Source: Streptomyces sp. V3I7
Lineage (GTDB): Bacteria > Actinomycetota > Actinomycetes > Streptomycetales > Streptomycetaceae
Assembly (NCBI RefSeq): GCF_030817495.1
Contig: NZ_JAUSZK010000001.1
Location: 1,178,001-1,242,000 of the forward strand
Direction: 5' to 3'
Length of the DNA stretch: 64,000 bases
Numbering within the stretch: position 1 is the stretch's first letter; every line of letters starts with the position of its first letter. The notes under the pieces are model-generated. The model saw only the letters and a program-made list of their open reading frames with translations. It was not told where the DNA came from and did no database searches. A program made the position numbers and the translations under genes. This document shows positions 24,572 through 32,531 of this stretch, one piece after another.

Positions 24572-25330
24572 ATGTCGCGGGAGACGGGAACTGGGGGACG
24601 GGAGACGGGAACGGAGAAACCGGACGAGCGTCTGGCGCCGGTGCTGCGGCCGGTACGGGCGGGCAACGGCTTCGAGGAGGCGCTGGAGCAGATCCTCCAG
24701 GTCGTACGGCTGGGCCTGGTGCCGGGGGGCGAGCGGCTGCCGGCCGAGCGGGAGCTGGCGGACCGGCTCGGGATCAGCCGGGTGACACTGCGCGAGGTGC
24801 TCAAGGTGCTCGCCGAGCAGGGGCTGGTGGAGTCGCGGCGCGGGCGCTACGGCGGAACGTTCGTCCTGCCGAGGGCCGACGCGGGCGGCGAGGACGAGCT
24901 GCGGCGCCGGATCGCGGAGGTCGACGTCGAGGACGTCCTGCGCTTCCGGGAGGTGCTGGAGGTGGGCGCGGCGGGGCTGTGCGCCGCGCACGGTCTGACC
25001 GGCGAGCGCGCGGAGCGGTTGCGCACGGCGCTGGCCCGCACGCACGACGCGCCCCTGGCCGACTACCGCCGCCAGGACACCCTGCTGCACCTCACCCTGG
25101 CCGAGCTGTCGGGTTCGCCGACCCTGAGCGCGCAGTACGCGGCGGTCCGGGCGACGGTGAACGAACTGCTCGACTGCATCCCGCTCCTGGTACGCAACCT
25201 CGAACACTCCCAGCGCCAGCACACCGCGCTCGTGGAGGCGGTGCTGGACGGCGACGCGGAGGGGGCGCGTGAGATCGCGCGGGAGCACTGCGCGGGAACG
25301 GCGGCGCTGCTGCGGGGCTTTCTGACCTGA
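24572..25330 (+). CDS. GntR/FadR-family transcriptional regulator
   Basis: The 252-residue protein has an N-terminal winged helix (about residues 22-85: GFEEALEQILQVVRLGLVPGGERLPAERELADRLGISRVTLREVLKVLAEQGLVESRRGRYGGTFV). A C-terminal all-helical FCD effector domain follows, with D/H metal or ligand positions (DVLRFREVLEVGAAGL, YRRQDTLLHLTLAEL, NLEHSQRQHTALVEAVLDGD). It is divergent from the GlnA4-like operon and followed by the PuuD-like gene, so it is the obvious local regulator. The effector may be a gamma-glutamyl conjugate or carboxylate (inference). Start ATG 24572 has GGGAAGGGGG upstream; an in-frame start at 24533 would include the ribosome site and operator. Confidence 0.9.
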   Translation: MSRETGTGGRETGTEKPDERLAPVLRPVRAGNGFEEALEQILQVVRLGLVPGGERLPAERELADRLGISRVTLREVLKVLAEQGLVESRRGRYGGTFVLPRADAGGEDELRRRIAEVDVEDVLRFREVLEVGAAGLCAAHGLTGERAERLRTALARTHDAPLADYRRQDTLLHLTLAELSGSPTLSAQYAAVRATVNELLDCIPLLVRNLEHSQRQHTALVEAVLDGDAEGAREIAREHCAGTAALLRGFLT

Positions 25331-25389
25331 ACCGGTCCGCCCGGGTGTCGGGTCCCGCGATCGTGGGCACCCATGGCAAAGGTGTGGAT

Positions 25390-25418
25390 GCGATCCATTG
25401 CGATCCATTCGATCCATC
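25390..25418. promoter_or_regulatory. Three helically phased CGATCCAT repeats upstream of the PuuD-like gene
   Basis: GCGATCCATT occurs at 25390-25399 and 25400-25409, then CGATCCATC at 25410-25418. The period is 10 bp, one helical turn, and the block ends 22 bp before the ATG. The first copy plus two bases equals the motif seen upstream of the GntR/FadR gene with one mismatch. It is probably a multi-site operator. Confidence 0.55.
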
Positions 25419-25440
25419 AACGGGAGCGGGAGACGGCCGG

Positions 25441-26127
25441 ATGGCGGGCAGGGCACTGATCGGCGTCAGTACGTATCTGGAGCCGAGCGCGCGCTGGGGC
25501 GTGTGGGACATGGAGACGGCGCTGCTGCCCGCCGCGTATCCGCGGCTGGTGCAGCGGGCCGGAGGCCTGGCAGCGCTGCTGCCGCCGGACGCACCGGAGC
25601 AGGCGGCCGCGGCCGTGGCCCGGCTCGACGGCCTGGTGATCGCCGGCGGTCCGGACGTGGAGCCGGTGCGCTACGGCGCCGAGCGCGACCCCCGCACCGG
25701 CCCGCCGTACCCGGCGAGGGACGCCTGGGAACTCGCCCTGATCGACGCGGCGTTGGCGGCCGGCGTGCCGCTGCTGGGGATCTGCCGGGGCATGCAGCTG
25801 CTCAACGTGGCGCTCGGCGGCACCCTGGTCCAGCACATCGACGGCCACACGGGCCCCGTCGGCGTCCTCGGCCGGCACTCGGTCAAGCCGGTACCGGGCA
25901 CGCGGTACGCCGCCGTCGTCCCCGAGGAGACGGACGTACCGACGTACCACCACCAGGCCGTGGACCGCCTGGGCGAGGGACTCGTACCGTCGGCGTACGC
26001 GGCGGACGGCACGGTGGAAGCCGTCGAGCTGCCCTCGACCGCCGGGTGGGTGCTCGGGGTGCAATGGCACCCGGAGATGGGCAAGGACCTGCGAGTGATG
26101 CGGACACTGCTCACCGCGACCACCTGA
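25441..26127 (+). CDS. Gamma-glutamyl-gamma-aminobutyrate hydrolase-like class I amidotransferase (PuuD type)
   Basis: The 228-residue class I glutamine amidotransferase-like hydrolase (peptidase C26) has the nucleophile Cys115 in LLGICRGMQLLN and the catalytic His210/Glu212 in GVQWHPE. In the Puu pathway this enzyme releases glutamate from gamma-glutamyl-GABA; here it would recycle the glutamate used by the GlnA4-like ligase. ATG 25441 (MAGRALIGVS) matches the family start. A GTG start at 25345 would place the CGATCCAT repeat inside the gene. It is co-directional with the GntR/FadR gene, 110 bp downstream. Its 3' end resembles part of the tandem repeats that follow. Confidence 0.88.
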   Translation: MAGRALIGVSTYLEPSARWGVWDMETALLPAAYPRLVQRAGGLAALLPPDAPEQAAAAVARLDGLVIAGGPDVEPVRYGAERDPRTGPPYPARDAWELALIDAALAAGVPLLGICRGMQLLNVALGGTLVQHIDGHTGPVGVLGRHSVKPVPGTRYAAVVPEETDVPTYHHQAVDRLGEGLVPSAYAADGTVEAVELPSTAGWVLGVQWHPEMGKDLRVMRTLLTATT

Positions 26128-26147
26128 GCCACCCGGCCCTCACGGCG

Positions 26148-26716
26148 CCCTCAACGCCGCCACGCTCCCGGGCGCACGGCCTCGGTGAACACCCGAGGAC
26201 CTCTGTGAGCGAGAGGCCGTCCGCAGGTCAGTCGCCGTCCGCGGCGGACGGCACAGTGGCGGCCGCCGAGCGGCCCCGCAGCCGCTCGGCGCGCAATGGC
26301 CGCACGCCCTCAACGCCGCCACGCTCCCGGGCGCAGGGTCTCCGTCAGCACTCGGGGCGCCTCGGCGAGCGACGGCCGTACCAGGTCAGTTGCCGTCCGC
26401 GGCGGACGGCACAGTGCGGGCCGCGGCCCGGCAGCCGCTCCGGGTGCAATGGCCGCACGCCCTTAACGCCGCCGCGCTCCCGGGCGCACGGCCTCGGTGA
26501 ACACCCGAGGACCTCTGTGAGCGAGAGGCCGTCCGCAGGTCAGTCGCCGTCCGCGGCGGACGGCACAGTGCGGGCCGCGGCCCGGCAGCCGCTCGACGTG
26601 CAATGGCCGCACGCCCTCAGCGCCGCCGCGCTCGCGGGCGCAGGGTCTCCGTCAGCACTCGGGGCGCCTCGGCGAGCGACGGGCCGTACCAGGTCAGGTG
26701 GCGTCCGCTGACGAGT
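26148..26716. repeat. Four chimeric ~155-bp tandem repeats between convergent genes
   Basis: Units start with CCCTCAACGCCGCC or a variant at 26148, 26307, 26460 and 26614 (spacing 159, 153, 154). Units 1 and 3 share one variant (GGCCTCGGTGAACACCCGAG) and units 2 and 4 another (GTCTCCGTCAGCACTCGGGG), giving an A-B-A-B order with a ~310-bp super-period. The last unit is the 3' end of the BtuF-like gene. Each unit also carries GCGGCGGACGGCACAGTG and a (G)CAATGGC piece matching the puuD-like 3' region (25999-26060). The 19-bp palindrome GCCGTCCGCGGCGGACGGC occurs at 26234, 26392 and 26546. No gene is supported at 26128-26616. Confidence 0.9.
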
Positions 26717-27342
26717 GCGCAGCGCAGGCCGGGGAAGGCCTCCGGGCCGTCGTCGGCCGTGAAGCGGTACGGCTCGTCGGGGAGGACGACGACGTCGGGT
26801 GCCGCGGTCCGCAGCTCCTCGACCGGGATGCGCGGGTAGCGCTCCGCGTGCCCGGCGTGGAGGTGGTCCACGCCGAGGCGGGCCAGGACGTCGCCCGCGA
26901 AGGTGTCCCGGCCGAGGACCATCCACGGTCGCCGCCAGACGGGGACGACCGCGCTCGTGCGTTCCGTGGGCGCGGGCAGGGACGACCAGGCGTTCTCCGC
27001 CTCGTCCAGCCATCGCGGCCGTGCGCCGGCGCCGCACGCGGCCAGTACCCGGTCCAGCTCCCGGAAGGCCTGCGGGACGTCGCGCACCTCGGTGACCAGC
27101 ACGTCCAGACCCGCGGCGCGCAGGGCGTCGAGGTCGGCGGCGCGGTTCTCCTCCTCGTTGGCGACGACGAGGTCGGGAGCGAGGGCGACGATCCGCTCGA
27201 CGCGCGGGTTCTTGGTGCCACCGACACGGGTGACCTCCAGACCCGCCGGACGGTCGCACCAGTCCGTGGCGCCGACCAGGGCCCCGGGGAGCGAGACGGC
27301 GACCGCCTCGGTGAGGGACGGGACGAGAGAGACGATCCGCAC
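26617..27342 (-). CDS. BtuF/TroA-like helical-backbone metal-receptor protein without signal peptide
   Basis: The 241-residue protein has the two-lobed TroA/BtuF-like fold: RIVSLVPSLTEAV at the start, then VGATDWCDRP, VGGTKNPRVERIVALAPDLVVANEEENR, GRDTFAGDVLARLGVDHL and APDVVVLPDEPYRF. Such proteins bind cobalamin or iron chelates for ABC importers. The fold starts at residue 2, so there is no signal peptide or lipobox, and no ABC transporter genes are adjacent. It may therefore be a cytoplasmic binding protein. Start GTG 27342 lies 8 bp after the XRE-cupin stop, so the two are an operon. Its 3' end is the last unit of the chimeric tandem repeats. Confidence 0.8.
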   Translation of the reverse strand: MRIVSLVPSLTEAVAVSLPGALVGATDWCDRPAGLEVTRVGGTKNPRVERIVALAPDLVVANEEENRAADLDALRAAGLDVLVTEVRDVPQAFRELDRVLAACGAGARPRWLDEAENAWSSLPAPTERTSAVVPVWRRPWMVLGRDTFAGDVLARLGVDHLHAGHAERYPRIPVEELRTAAPDVVVLPDEPYRFTADDGPEAFPGLRCALVSGRHLTWYGPSLAEAPRVLTETLRPRARRR

Positions 27343-27350
27343 GACAGCGT

Positions 27351-27923
27351 CTACCGTGACCGGTCGCGCAGCGCCTCGATGTGCTCGGCCACGGCGACGA
27401 TGATCACGCGGGTGTCCGGGACCGTGGCCCGCCAGCGGTGGCGCACGCCGCCCGTGAGGTACAGGGTGTCGCCGCGGCCGAGTCGGTAGGCGCGGCCCTC
27501 CGCCTCGATCTCCACCGCGCCGTCGGCGACGTACATCACCTCGTCGTTGCGGTGCTGGAACTCGCGGCCCGCGTCGTGGTCGCCGGTGAACTCCGAGGCG
27601 TGCAGCTGGTGATGGCCGCGCACCAGCGAGCGCACACGCGGGGCGAAGTCGTCCAGCGTGACGTCCTCGGCGCGGACGACATCGACGCTGCACGCCGGAT
27701 CGGCGGCGGCGAGGAGTTCGACGGCGGTGGTGCGCAGAGCGTCGGCCACCTTCTCCAGGGAGCTCCGGCTGGGGCGCGCCCGGTCGTTCTCGATCTGGCT
27801 CAGGAAGGGCACCGAGAGGCCGCTGCGCTCGGCCACGACGGCGAGGGTGAGCTCCAGCGCACGGCGTCGCCGCCGGACGGCCGCGCCCACGCGCAGGGGC
27901 TGCTGTTCCTTGTGGTCGCCCAT
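27351..27923 (-). CDS. XRE-family regulator with C-terminal cupin domain
   Basis: The 190-residue protein has an N-terminal XRE helix-turn-helix (about residues 11-66: VGAAVRRRRRALELTLAVVAERSGLSVPFLSQIENDRARPS) and a C-terminal cupin-2 barrel (HNDEVMYV-type motif EFQHRNDEVMYVADGAVEIEAEGRAYRLGRGDTLYL, GGVRHRWRA). Such regulators sense a small molecule through the cupin and often control amine or amino acid catabolism (PuuR-like). Start ATG 27923 has GGAGGGAG upstream. It is transcribed with the BtuF-like gene, 8 bp downstream. A role in the gamma-glutamylation cluster 3 kb away is possible but only by analogy to PuuR. Confidence 0.87.
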   Translation of the reverse strand: MGDHKEQQPLRVGAAVRRRRRALELTLAVVAERSGLSVPFLSQIENDRARPSRSSLEKVADALRTTAVELLAAADPACSVDVVRAEDVTLDDFAPRVRSLVRGHHQLHASEFTGDHDAGREFQHRNDEVMYVADGAVEIEAEGRAYRLGRGDTLYLTGGVRHRWRATVPDTRVIIVAVAEHIEALRDRSR

Positions 27924-28425
27924 CGCTCCGGCTCCCTCCTCCGCTCGTCGCTCCACCGCCGGGGCACCCGGTGCCGGGCGCGGGTGCTCTGATGAGTTGT
28001 CTGCACCCTACGCATGTTCGGCAAACCGTTTCATGCGCCCATCACATCCGTGTCACGTACGAGGGACACGACCCTCATGGTTCGCGCCAGCGATCGTCCG
28101 GAGCCTGGCGGCTCCGCGGCGCGTGGCCCGCGGCCGGCCCCGACCGGCACGAGGTCACGCTCCTTTCGGTTCAAGGCGCAACGGGTCGCAAATGTTCCCG
28201 TCAGCGCCGTGGTGAGCTGGGAGGCGGTGTGGCGGGCGCCTGCTGGCCCTGACGGCAGAGGCCGGTGGTTCCGCGACCCTTGGGCCGGGGCTTGGCGCTC
28301 TGTGGTTGGCCGGATCCTTTCCGTGGGCGGGTGAAGGGGGCGGCCATACGACGAGGGGTGGGTGTCATCGCCCGCGCTCGCGCGGTGACACCCACCCCTC
28401 ATGAGGCGGTCACGGGACCGTCAGG
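27924..28425. other. 502-bp intergenic region, no gene supported
   Basis: The region holds the XRE-cupin upstream sequence and the terminator of the betaine transporter. Open frames here lack ribosome sites and Streptomyces-like codon periodicity. A GCACCC/GGGTGC hairpin at 27964-27987 is the only other structure noticed. Confidence 0.6.
28354..28399 (-). terminator. Terminator of the glycine betaine transporter operon
   Basis: A perfect 14-bp stem (AGGGGTGGGTGTCA 28354-28367 with 28386-28399) encloses an 18-nt loop that can itself pair. It lies 27 bp beyond the stop codon of the permease/binding-protein gene. Confidence 0.8.
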
Positions 28426-30252
28426 TCACCCGGCCGCCCGGTCCTTGTCGTGCTGTCCGGCCACCGGCGCCCAGCGGTCGAGCAGACCCGGGTGCCGCCG
28501 CAGCCAGGTGCGCACGGCTTCCTGCTCCTTGCCCTTGCCGGCCTTCTGGATCCCGGCTTCCAGGCTGGTGAGCTGCTTCTCCGTCATGGAGAAGTCCTTC
28601 AGCCACTTGCCGACCTCGGGGTTGTCGGCGGCGAATCCCTTGCGGGCCAGGGTGTGCACGCCGTCGCCCTTGCCCCAGGCGCCCTTCGGATCCTTGAGCT
28701 TCTTCAGGTCGTAGTCGCTGTACGCCCAGTGCGGCGACCACAGCGTGACGACGATCGGCTGCTCCTTGGCGTACGCGCGCTTGAGCTCGGCGAGCATGGC
28801 CGGGGTCGAGCCGTCGACGACGTCGAACGAACCCTTGAGGCCGTACTCCTTGAGGACCTTGTCCTTGAGCAGGCCCATCATGCCGGCGCTCGGCTCGATG
28901 CCGACGATCTTGCCGTCGAACTCCGAGGCGTGGCTCTTGAGGTCCGCGAGGGAGTCCACGCCCTTGACGTACGACGGGACGGTCAGCTCCAGCGACGTGG
29001 GCCCGTACCACTTGCCCAGGTCGTCGAGCCGCTTGCCGTACTTCGCCCAGTACTCGGCGTGCGTGGTGGGCAGCCAGGAGTCCGTCTCGAAGTCGAGCTG
29101 GCCGTTCGCCATGCCGGTGTAGAGCGGGCCCGCGGCGTACTGGGTGGCGGTGACCTTGAAGCCGCGCTCCTGAAGGATCTCCTTCCACAGGAAGGTGGAG
29201 GCGATGCCCTCGTCCCAGGGGATGTAGCCGAGCTTGATCTCCTTGCCCTTGCCCACGTTGGCGGCGGAGGCCGGGCCGGTGCCGGAGGCGGCGCCGAAGA
29301 TGTTCATGCCGCCGGCGACGAGGGCGAGGACGATCACGCCGACGACCGCGACGACCGGACGCGGCCGGTAGGTCCAGAACCGGGCGCCACCGGCCGCGCG
29401 GGCCTTCGCGGCGGCCCGGCGGCCGAGCGGGGAGATCTGCGTGCCGAGGGCGCTGGTCATCCGGTCCAGGTAGATGGCGAGGACGACGATGCCGACGCCC
29501 GCCTCGAAGCCGAAGCCGATGTCGAGCTGGCCGATGGCCTCGTTCACCGCGCCGCCGAGGCCGCCGGTGCCGACCATGCCGGCGATGACGACCATCGACA
29601 GGCCCAGCATGATGACCTGGTTGACGCCCGCCATGATCGTCGGCAGGGCGAGCGGCAGCTGCACGCGCAGCAGGGTGGAGCCGGGCCGGGTACCGAACGC
29701 CTCGGCGGCCTCGACGAGTTCGGCGTCGACCTGGCGGATGCCGAGCTCGGTCATGCGGACGCCGGGAGCGAGCGCGAAGATCAGCGTGGCGATGACGCCC
29801 GCGGCGGTGCCCAGGCCGAAGAAGAGGATGGCCGGGATCAGCAGGACCATCGACGGCATCGTCTGGAGCAGGTCCAGGGCGGGCCGCACGGCAGCGCTGA
29901 CCGCCTTGGAGCGGGCGGCCCAGATGCCCAGCGGCACGGAGATCACCAGGGCGACCACCGTCGCGACGAGCACCAGGGCCAGCGTCGACATGGCCTGGTC
30001 CCACAGGCCGAGCGAGTCGACGAGCGCGAAGCCCGCGAAGGCGAGGACGCCGGCGACGAGGCCACGCAGCCACCAGGCCACGACCGCGAAGACACCGGCC
30101 AGGAGCAGAGGTTGGGGCGCGCCGAGGACGGCGTCGAGGCCGTCGTACATGCCCTCCACGACCGTGCGGATCGCGTCGAAGAGCCACGACATGTGCTGGA
30201 CCAGCCAGTTGACGCCGGAGTCGACCCAGTCGCCGAGCGGAAGCCTAGGCAC
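28426..30252 (-). CDS. Glycine betaine/proline ABC transporter, permease fused to substrate-binding domain
   Basis: The 608-residue protein fuses two subunits. Residues about 1-310 are an OpuAB/ProW-like permease with several membrane helices and the ATPase-contact loop (EAAEAFGTRPGSTLLRVQLPLALPTIMAG). Residues about 320-600 form an OpuAC/ProX-like binding domain tethered outside (KLGYIPWDEGIASTFLWKEIL, DFETDSWLPTTHAEYW, WSPHWAYSDYDLKKLKDP). Trp-rich segments of the kind that form the betaine box are visible. It imports glycine betaine or a related osmoprotectant. GTG 30252 overlaps the ATPase stop by 8 nt, so the genes are coupled. The fused layout is known from OpuA of Lactococcus and from Streptomyces. 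Confidence 0.93.
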   Translation of the reverse strand: MPRLPLGDWVDSGVNWLVQHMSWLFDAIRTVVEGMYDGLDAVLGAPQPLLLAGVFAVVAWWLRGLVAGVLAFAGFALVDSLGLWDQAMSTLALVLVATVVALVISVPLGIWAARSKAVSAAVRPALDLLQTMPSMVLLIPAILFFGLGTAAGVIATLIFALAPGVRMTELGIRQVDAELVEAAEAFGTRPGSTLLRVQLPLALPTIMAGVNQVIMLGLSMVVIAGMVGTGGLGGAVNEAIGQLDIGFGFEAGVGIVVLAIYLDRMTSALGTQISPLGRRAAAKARAAGGARFWTYRPRPVVAVVGVIVLALVAGGMNIFGAASGTGPASAANVGKGKEIKLGYIPWDEGIASTFLWKEILQERGFKVTATQYAAGPLYTGMANGQLDFETDSWLPTTHAEYWAKYGKRLDDLGKWYGPTSLELTVPSYVKGVDSLADLKSHASEFDGKIVGIEPSAGMMGLLKDKVLKEYGLKGSFDVVDGSTPAMLAELKRAYAKEQPIVVTLWSPHWAYSDYDLKKLKDPKGAWGKGDGVHTLARKGFAADNPEVGKWLKDFSMTEKQLTSLEAGIQKAGKGKEQEAVRTWLRRHPGLLDRWAPVAGQHDKDRAAG

Positions 30253-31333
30253 CGGCGCTCACCCTCCCCCCGTGACCGGCTCGGGCGTGGTCGCACGGCT
30301 CGGGGTCTCCCGCCTGGTCGCCGATGAATCCGACGAGGCGCTCACCGGGTACGACGCCGACGAGTTCGCGCTCGCGGTCGAGGACGGCGACCGGGTGCGT
30401 CAGGCGGGCGCTCATCGCGCACAGCTCGGTGAACGGCGTGTCGGGCGTGGCCGTCTCGCAGCCGCAGTCGGCCTCGTGGCCGTCGACGTCGGTGTCCATG
30501 ACGGCGCTCGCGGTGAGCACGCGGGAGCGGTCGACGTCCTGGGTGAAGGAGGCGACGTAGTCGTCGGCGGGCCGGACCAGGATGTCCTCGGCGCTGCCGA
30601 TCTGGACGATGCGTCCGTCGCGCATGACGGCGATGCGATCGCCCAGGCGCATGGCCTCGTTGAGGTCGTGGGTGATGAAGACGATCGTCTTCTTCAGCGT
30701 CTTCTGCAGCTCCAGCAACTGGTCCTGCATGTCGCGCCGGATCAGCGGGTCGAGCGCGCTGAAGGACTCGTCCATCAGCAGCAGGTCGGCGTCGGTGGCG
30801 AGCGCACGGGCCAGGCCCACACGCTGCTGCATGCCGCCGGACAGCTCGTCGGGCCAGGAGTCCTCCCAGCCGGCCAGGCCGCACAGGGCGAGCGCCTCGT
30901 CGGCACGGCGTTCGCGCTCGGCGCGGGGCACGCCCTGCACGCTCAGCCCGTAGGCGGCGTTGTCGCGGACGCTGCGGTGCGGGAAGAGCGCGAAGTGCTG
31001 GAAGACCATGCTGATCTTCTTCGAGCGGACCTCGCGCAGCTCGCGGTCGGAGAGCGAGGTCAGGTCCTGGCCGTCGAAGCGGACGTGTCCCGCGGTCGGT
31101 TCCGACAGTCCGTTGAGCATGCGCAGCAGGGTGGACTTGCCTGATCCGGACAGGCCCATGACCACGAAGATCTGGCCGGGCTCCACGGTGAACGATGCGT
31201 CGATCACGGCGGCGGTGGTGCCGTCGGCGCGCAACTCCTCCCGTCCCGCGCCCTTTTGGAGCCGCTCGACTGCGTCGTCGGGTCGTCTGCCGAACACCTT
31301 GTACAGGTGCTCGGCCTCAAGCCTCGCGGACAC
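30245..31333 (-). CDS. Glycine betaine/proline ABC transporter ATP-binding protein
   Basis: The 362-residue ATPase has Walker A GLSGSGKST, the Q-loop FQHFALFPHRSV, the signature LSGGMQQRV, Walker B LLLMDESFSALDP and a C-terminal CBS-type regulatory part (from about residue 270). OpuAA/ProV proteins sense ionic strength through this part. Start GTG 31333 is chosen because GAGAGG lies 6 nt upstream; the frame also opens from a TTG 21 nt earlier. With the downstream fused permease/binding protein it forms a complete two-gene osmoprotectant importer. The upstream region (31334-31460) is relatively AT-rich for this genome and should hold the promoter. Confidence 0.94.
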   Translation of the reverse strand: MSARLEAEHLYKVFGRRPDDAVERLQKGAGREELRADGTTAAVIDASFTVEPGQIFVVMGLSGSGKSTLLRMLNGLSEPTAGHVRFDGQDLTSLSDRELREVRSKKISMVFQHFALFPHRSVRDNAAYGLSVQGVPRAERERRADEALALCGLAGWEDSWPDELSGGMQQRVGLARALATDADLLLMDESFSALDPLIRRDMQDQLLELQKTLKKTIVFITHDLNEAMRLGDRIAVMRDGRIVQIGSAEDILVRPADDYVASFTQDVDRSRVLTASAVMDTDVDGHEADCGCETATPDTPFTELCAMSARLTHPVAVLDRERELVGVVPGERLVGFIGDQAGDPEPCDHARAGHGGRVSAGA

Positions 31334-31535
31334 GCGTACCTCTCGTTTTGACAATAAACACGGAGGACGCGCGGTCCGCCGGCGTCAGGACCGGGCGGCG
31401 GCGTCACTCCGGGGCCGCGCCTGCCCGGACTTATCCGAACCAAACGGCAAGTGATCGATGCCACATACCGTGACGGCGACCCCGGCGCGGGTGGCCCGAC
31501 GGTGACTGTCAGTGGCGTACGGCATGATGCGGGAC

Positions 31536-32456
31536 GTGACCGGACGACTGATGCTGCTCGACACCGCCTCCTTGTACTTCCGCGCCTACTTCGGCGTGCC
31601 GGACTCCGTGAGGGCGCCGGACGGCACGCCGGTGAACGCCGTGCGGGGCCTGCTGGACTTCATCGACCGGCTGGTGAAGGACCACCGGCCGGACCGGCTG
31701 GTGGCCTGCATGGACGCCGACTGGCGGCCGCAGTGGCGGGTCGATCTGATCCCCTCCTACAAGGCGCACCGGGTCGCCGAGGAGCACGAGGCGGGGCCGG
31801 ACGAGGAGGAGGTGCCGGACACGCTGGCGCCGCAGGTGCCGGTCATCGAGGACGTCCTGGACGCCCTCGGTATCGCGCGCGTGGGGGTCGCGGGATACGA
31901 GGCGGACGACGTGATCGGCACGTTCACGGCGCGCGCCGACGGCCCGGTCGACATCGTCACCGGCGACCGTGATCTCTACCAACTGGTGGACGACCAGCGG
32001 GGGATCCGTGTGCTGTACCCGTTGAAGGGCGTCGGCACGCTCCAGATGACCGACGAGGCCGTGCTGCGCGGGAAGTACGGCGTCGGCGGGAGCGGGTACG
32101 CGGATCTGGCGCTGCTGCGCGGCGACCCGAGCGACGGGCTGCCCGGCGTGCCCGGCGTCGGCGAGAAGACCGCGGCCAAGCTGCTGGCGGAGTTCGGTGA
32201 TCTGGCCGGAATCATCGCGGCGATCGGCGACCCTAAGGCCAGGCTCACGCCGTCGCAGCGCAAGCGGCTGGACGAGGCGCGGCCGTACCTCGCCGTGGCC
32301 CCGAAGGTCGTCCGGGTCGCCGACGACGTCCCCCTCCCGGACGTCGACACGGCGCTGCCGCACACTCCGCGTGACTCCGCCGGGCTGGACGCGCTGGCAG
32401 CACGCTGGGGACTGGGCGGCTCCCTGCAGCGACTGCTGGTCACTCTGGAGGCGTGA
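31536..32456 (+). CDS. 5'-3' exonuclease (PolA N-domain/FEN-like)
   Basis: The 306-residue protein is a stand-alone flap/5'-3' exonuclease. Acidic metal-binding residues occur in LLDTASLYFRAYFG, ACMDADWRPQWR, AGYEADDVIGTF and DIVTGDRDLYQLVDD. The DNA-binding helix-hairpin-helix is LPGVPGVGEKTAAKLL. It should remove RNA primers or flaps during replication and repair; a full-length PolA is expected elsewhere. Start is uncertain: GTG 31536 is chosen because a -10-like CATGAT ends 7 nt upstream, suggesting a leaderless mRNA. GTG 31512 or ATG 31524 are alternatives in the same frame. Divergent from the betaine transporter. Confidence 0.88.
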   Translation: MTGRLMLLDTASLYFRAYFGVPDSVRAPDGTPVNAVRGLLDFIDRLVKDHRPDRLVACMDADWRPQWRVDLIPSYKAHRVAEEHEAGPDEEEVPDTLAPQVPVIEDVLDALGIARVGVAGYEADDVIGTFTARADGPVDIVTGDRDLYQLVDDQRGIRVLYPLKGVGTLQMTDEAVLRGKYGVGGSGYADLALLRGDPSDGLPGVPGVGEKTAAKLLAEFGDLAGIIAAIGDPKARLTPSQRKRLDEARPYLAVAPKVVRVADDVPLPDVDTALPHTPRDSAGLDALAARWGLGGSLQRLLVTLEA

Positions 32457-32494
32457 TCCCGATGAAAGGGGGTGGAGAGTGAGAGAAGGTGCTA

Positions 32495-32512
32495 ACTTAG
32501 GTATACCTAAGT
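32495..32512. promoter_or_regulatory. Iron box (DtxR/IdeR/DmdR1-type operator)
   Basis: ACTTAGGTATACCTAAGT is a perfect 18-bp palindrome with the TTAGG...CCTAA half-sites of the actinobacterial iron box. It lies 19 bp before the ATG of the siderophore-interacting protein gene and just before its GGGAGG ribosome site. Repression by an iron-loaded DtxR-family protein (DmdR1 in Streptomyces) is expected. Confidence 0.9.
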
Positions 32513-32531
32513 GTGCAGCAGGGAGGCTGTC

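Noticed and set aside
26128..26616. A degraded gene between the PuuD-like and BtuF-like genes
   Set aside because: The stretch is explained by duplicated 3' ends of the two flanking genes; no independent start or codon pattern was found.
26148..26716. CRISPR array
   Set aside because: Units are ~155 bp, contiguous and diverging, with no short repeat/unique spacer alternation and no cas genes. The RecB-like nuclease at 62.5 kb is not next to it.
28031..28402. Minus-strand open frame of 123 codons in the 28-kb gap
   Set aside because: Overlaps the transporter terminator, has no ribosome site and an unlikely composition.
30253..31460. Separate periplasmic betaine-binding protein gene
   Set aside because: The binding domain is fused to the permease at 28426-30252; no second copy is present.
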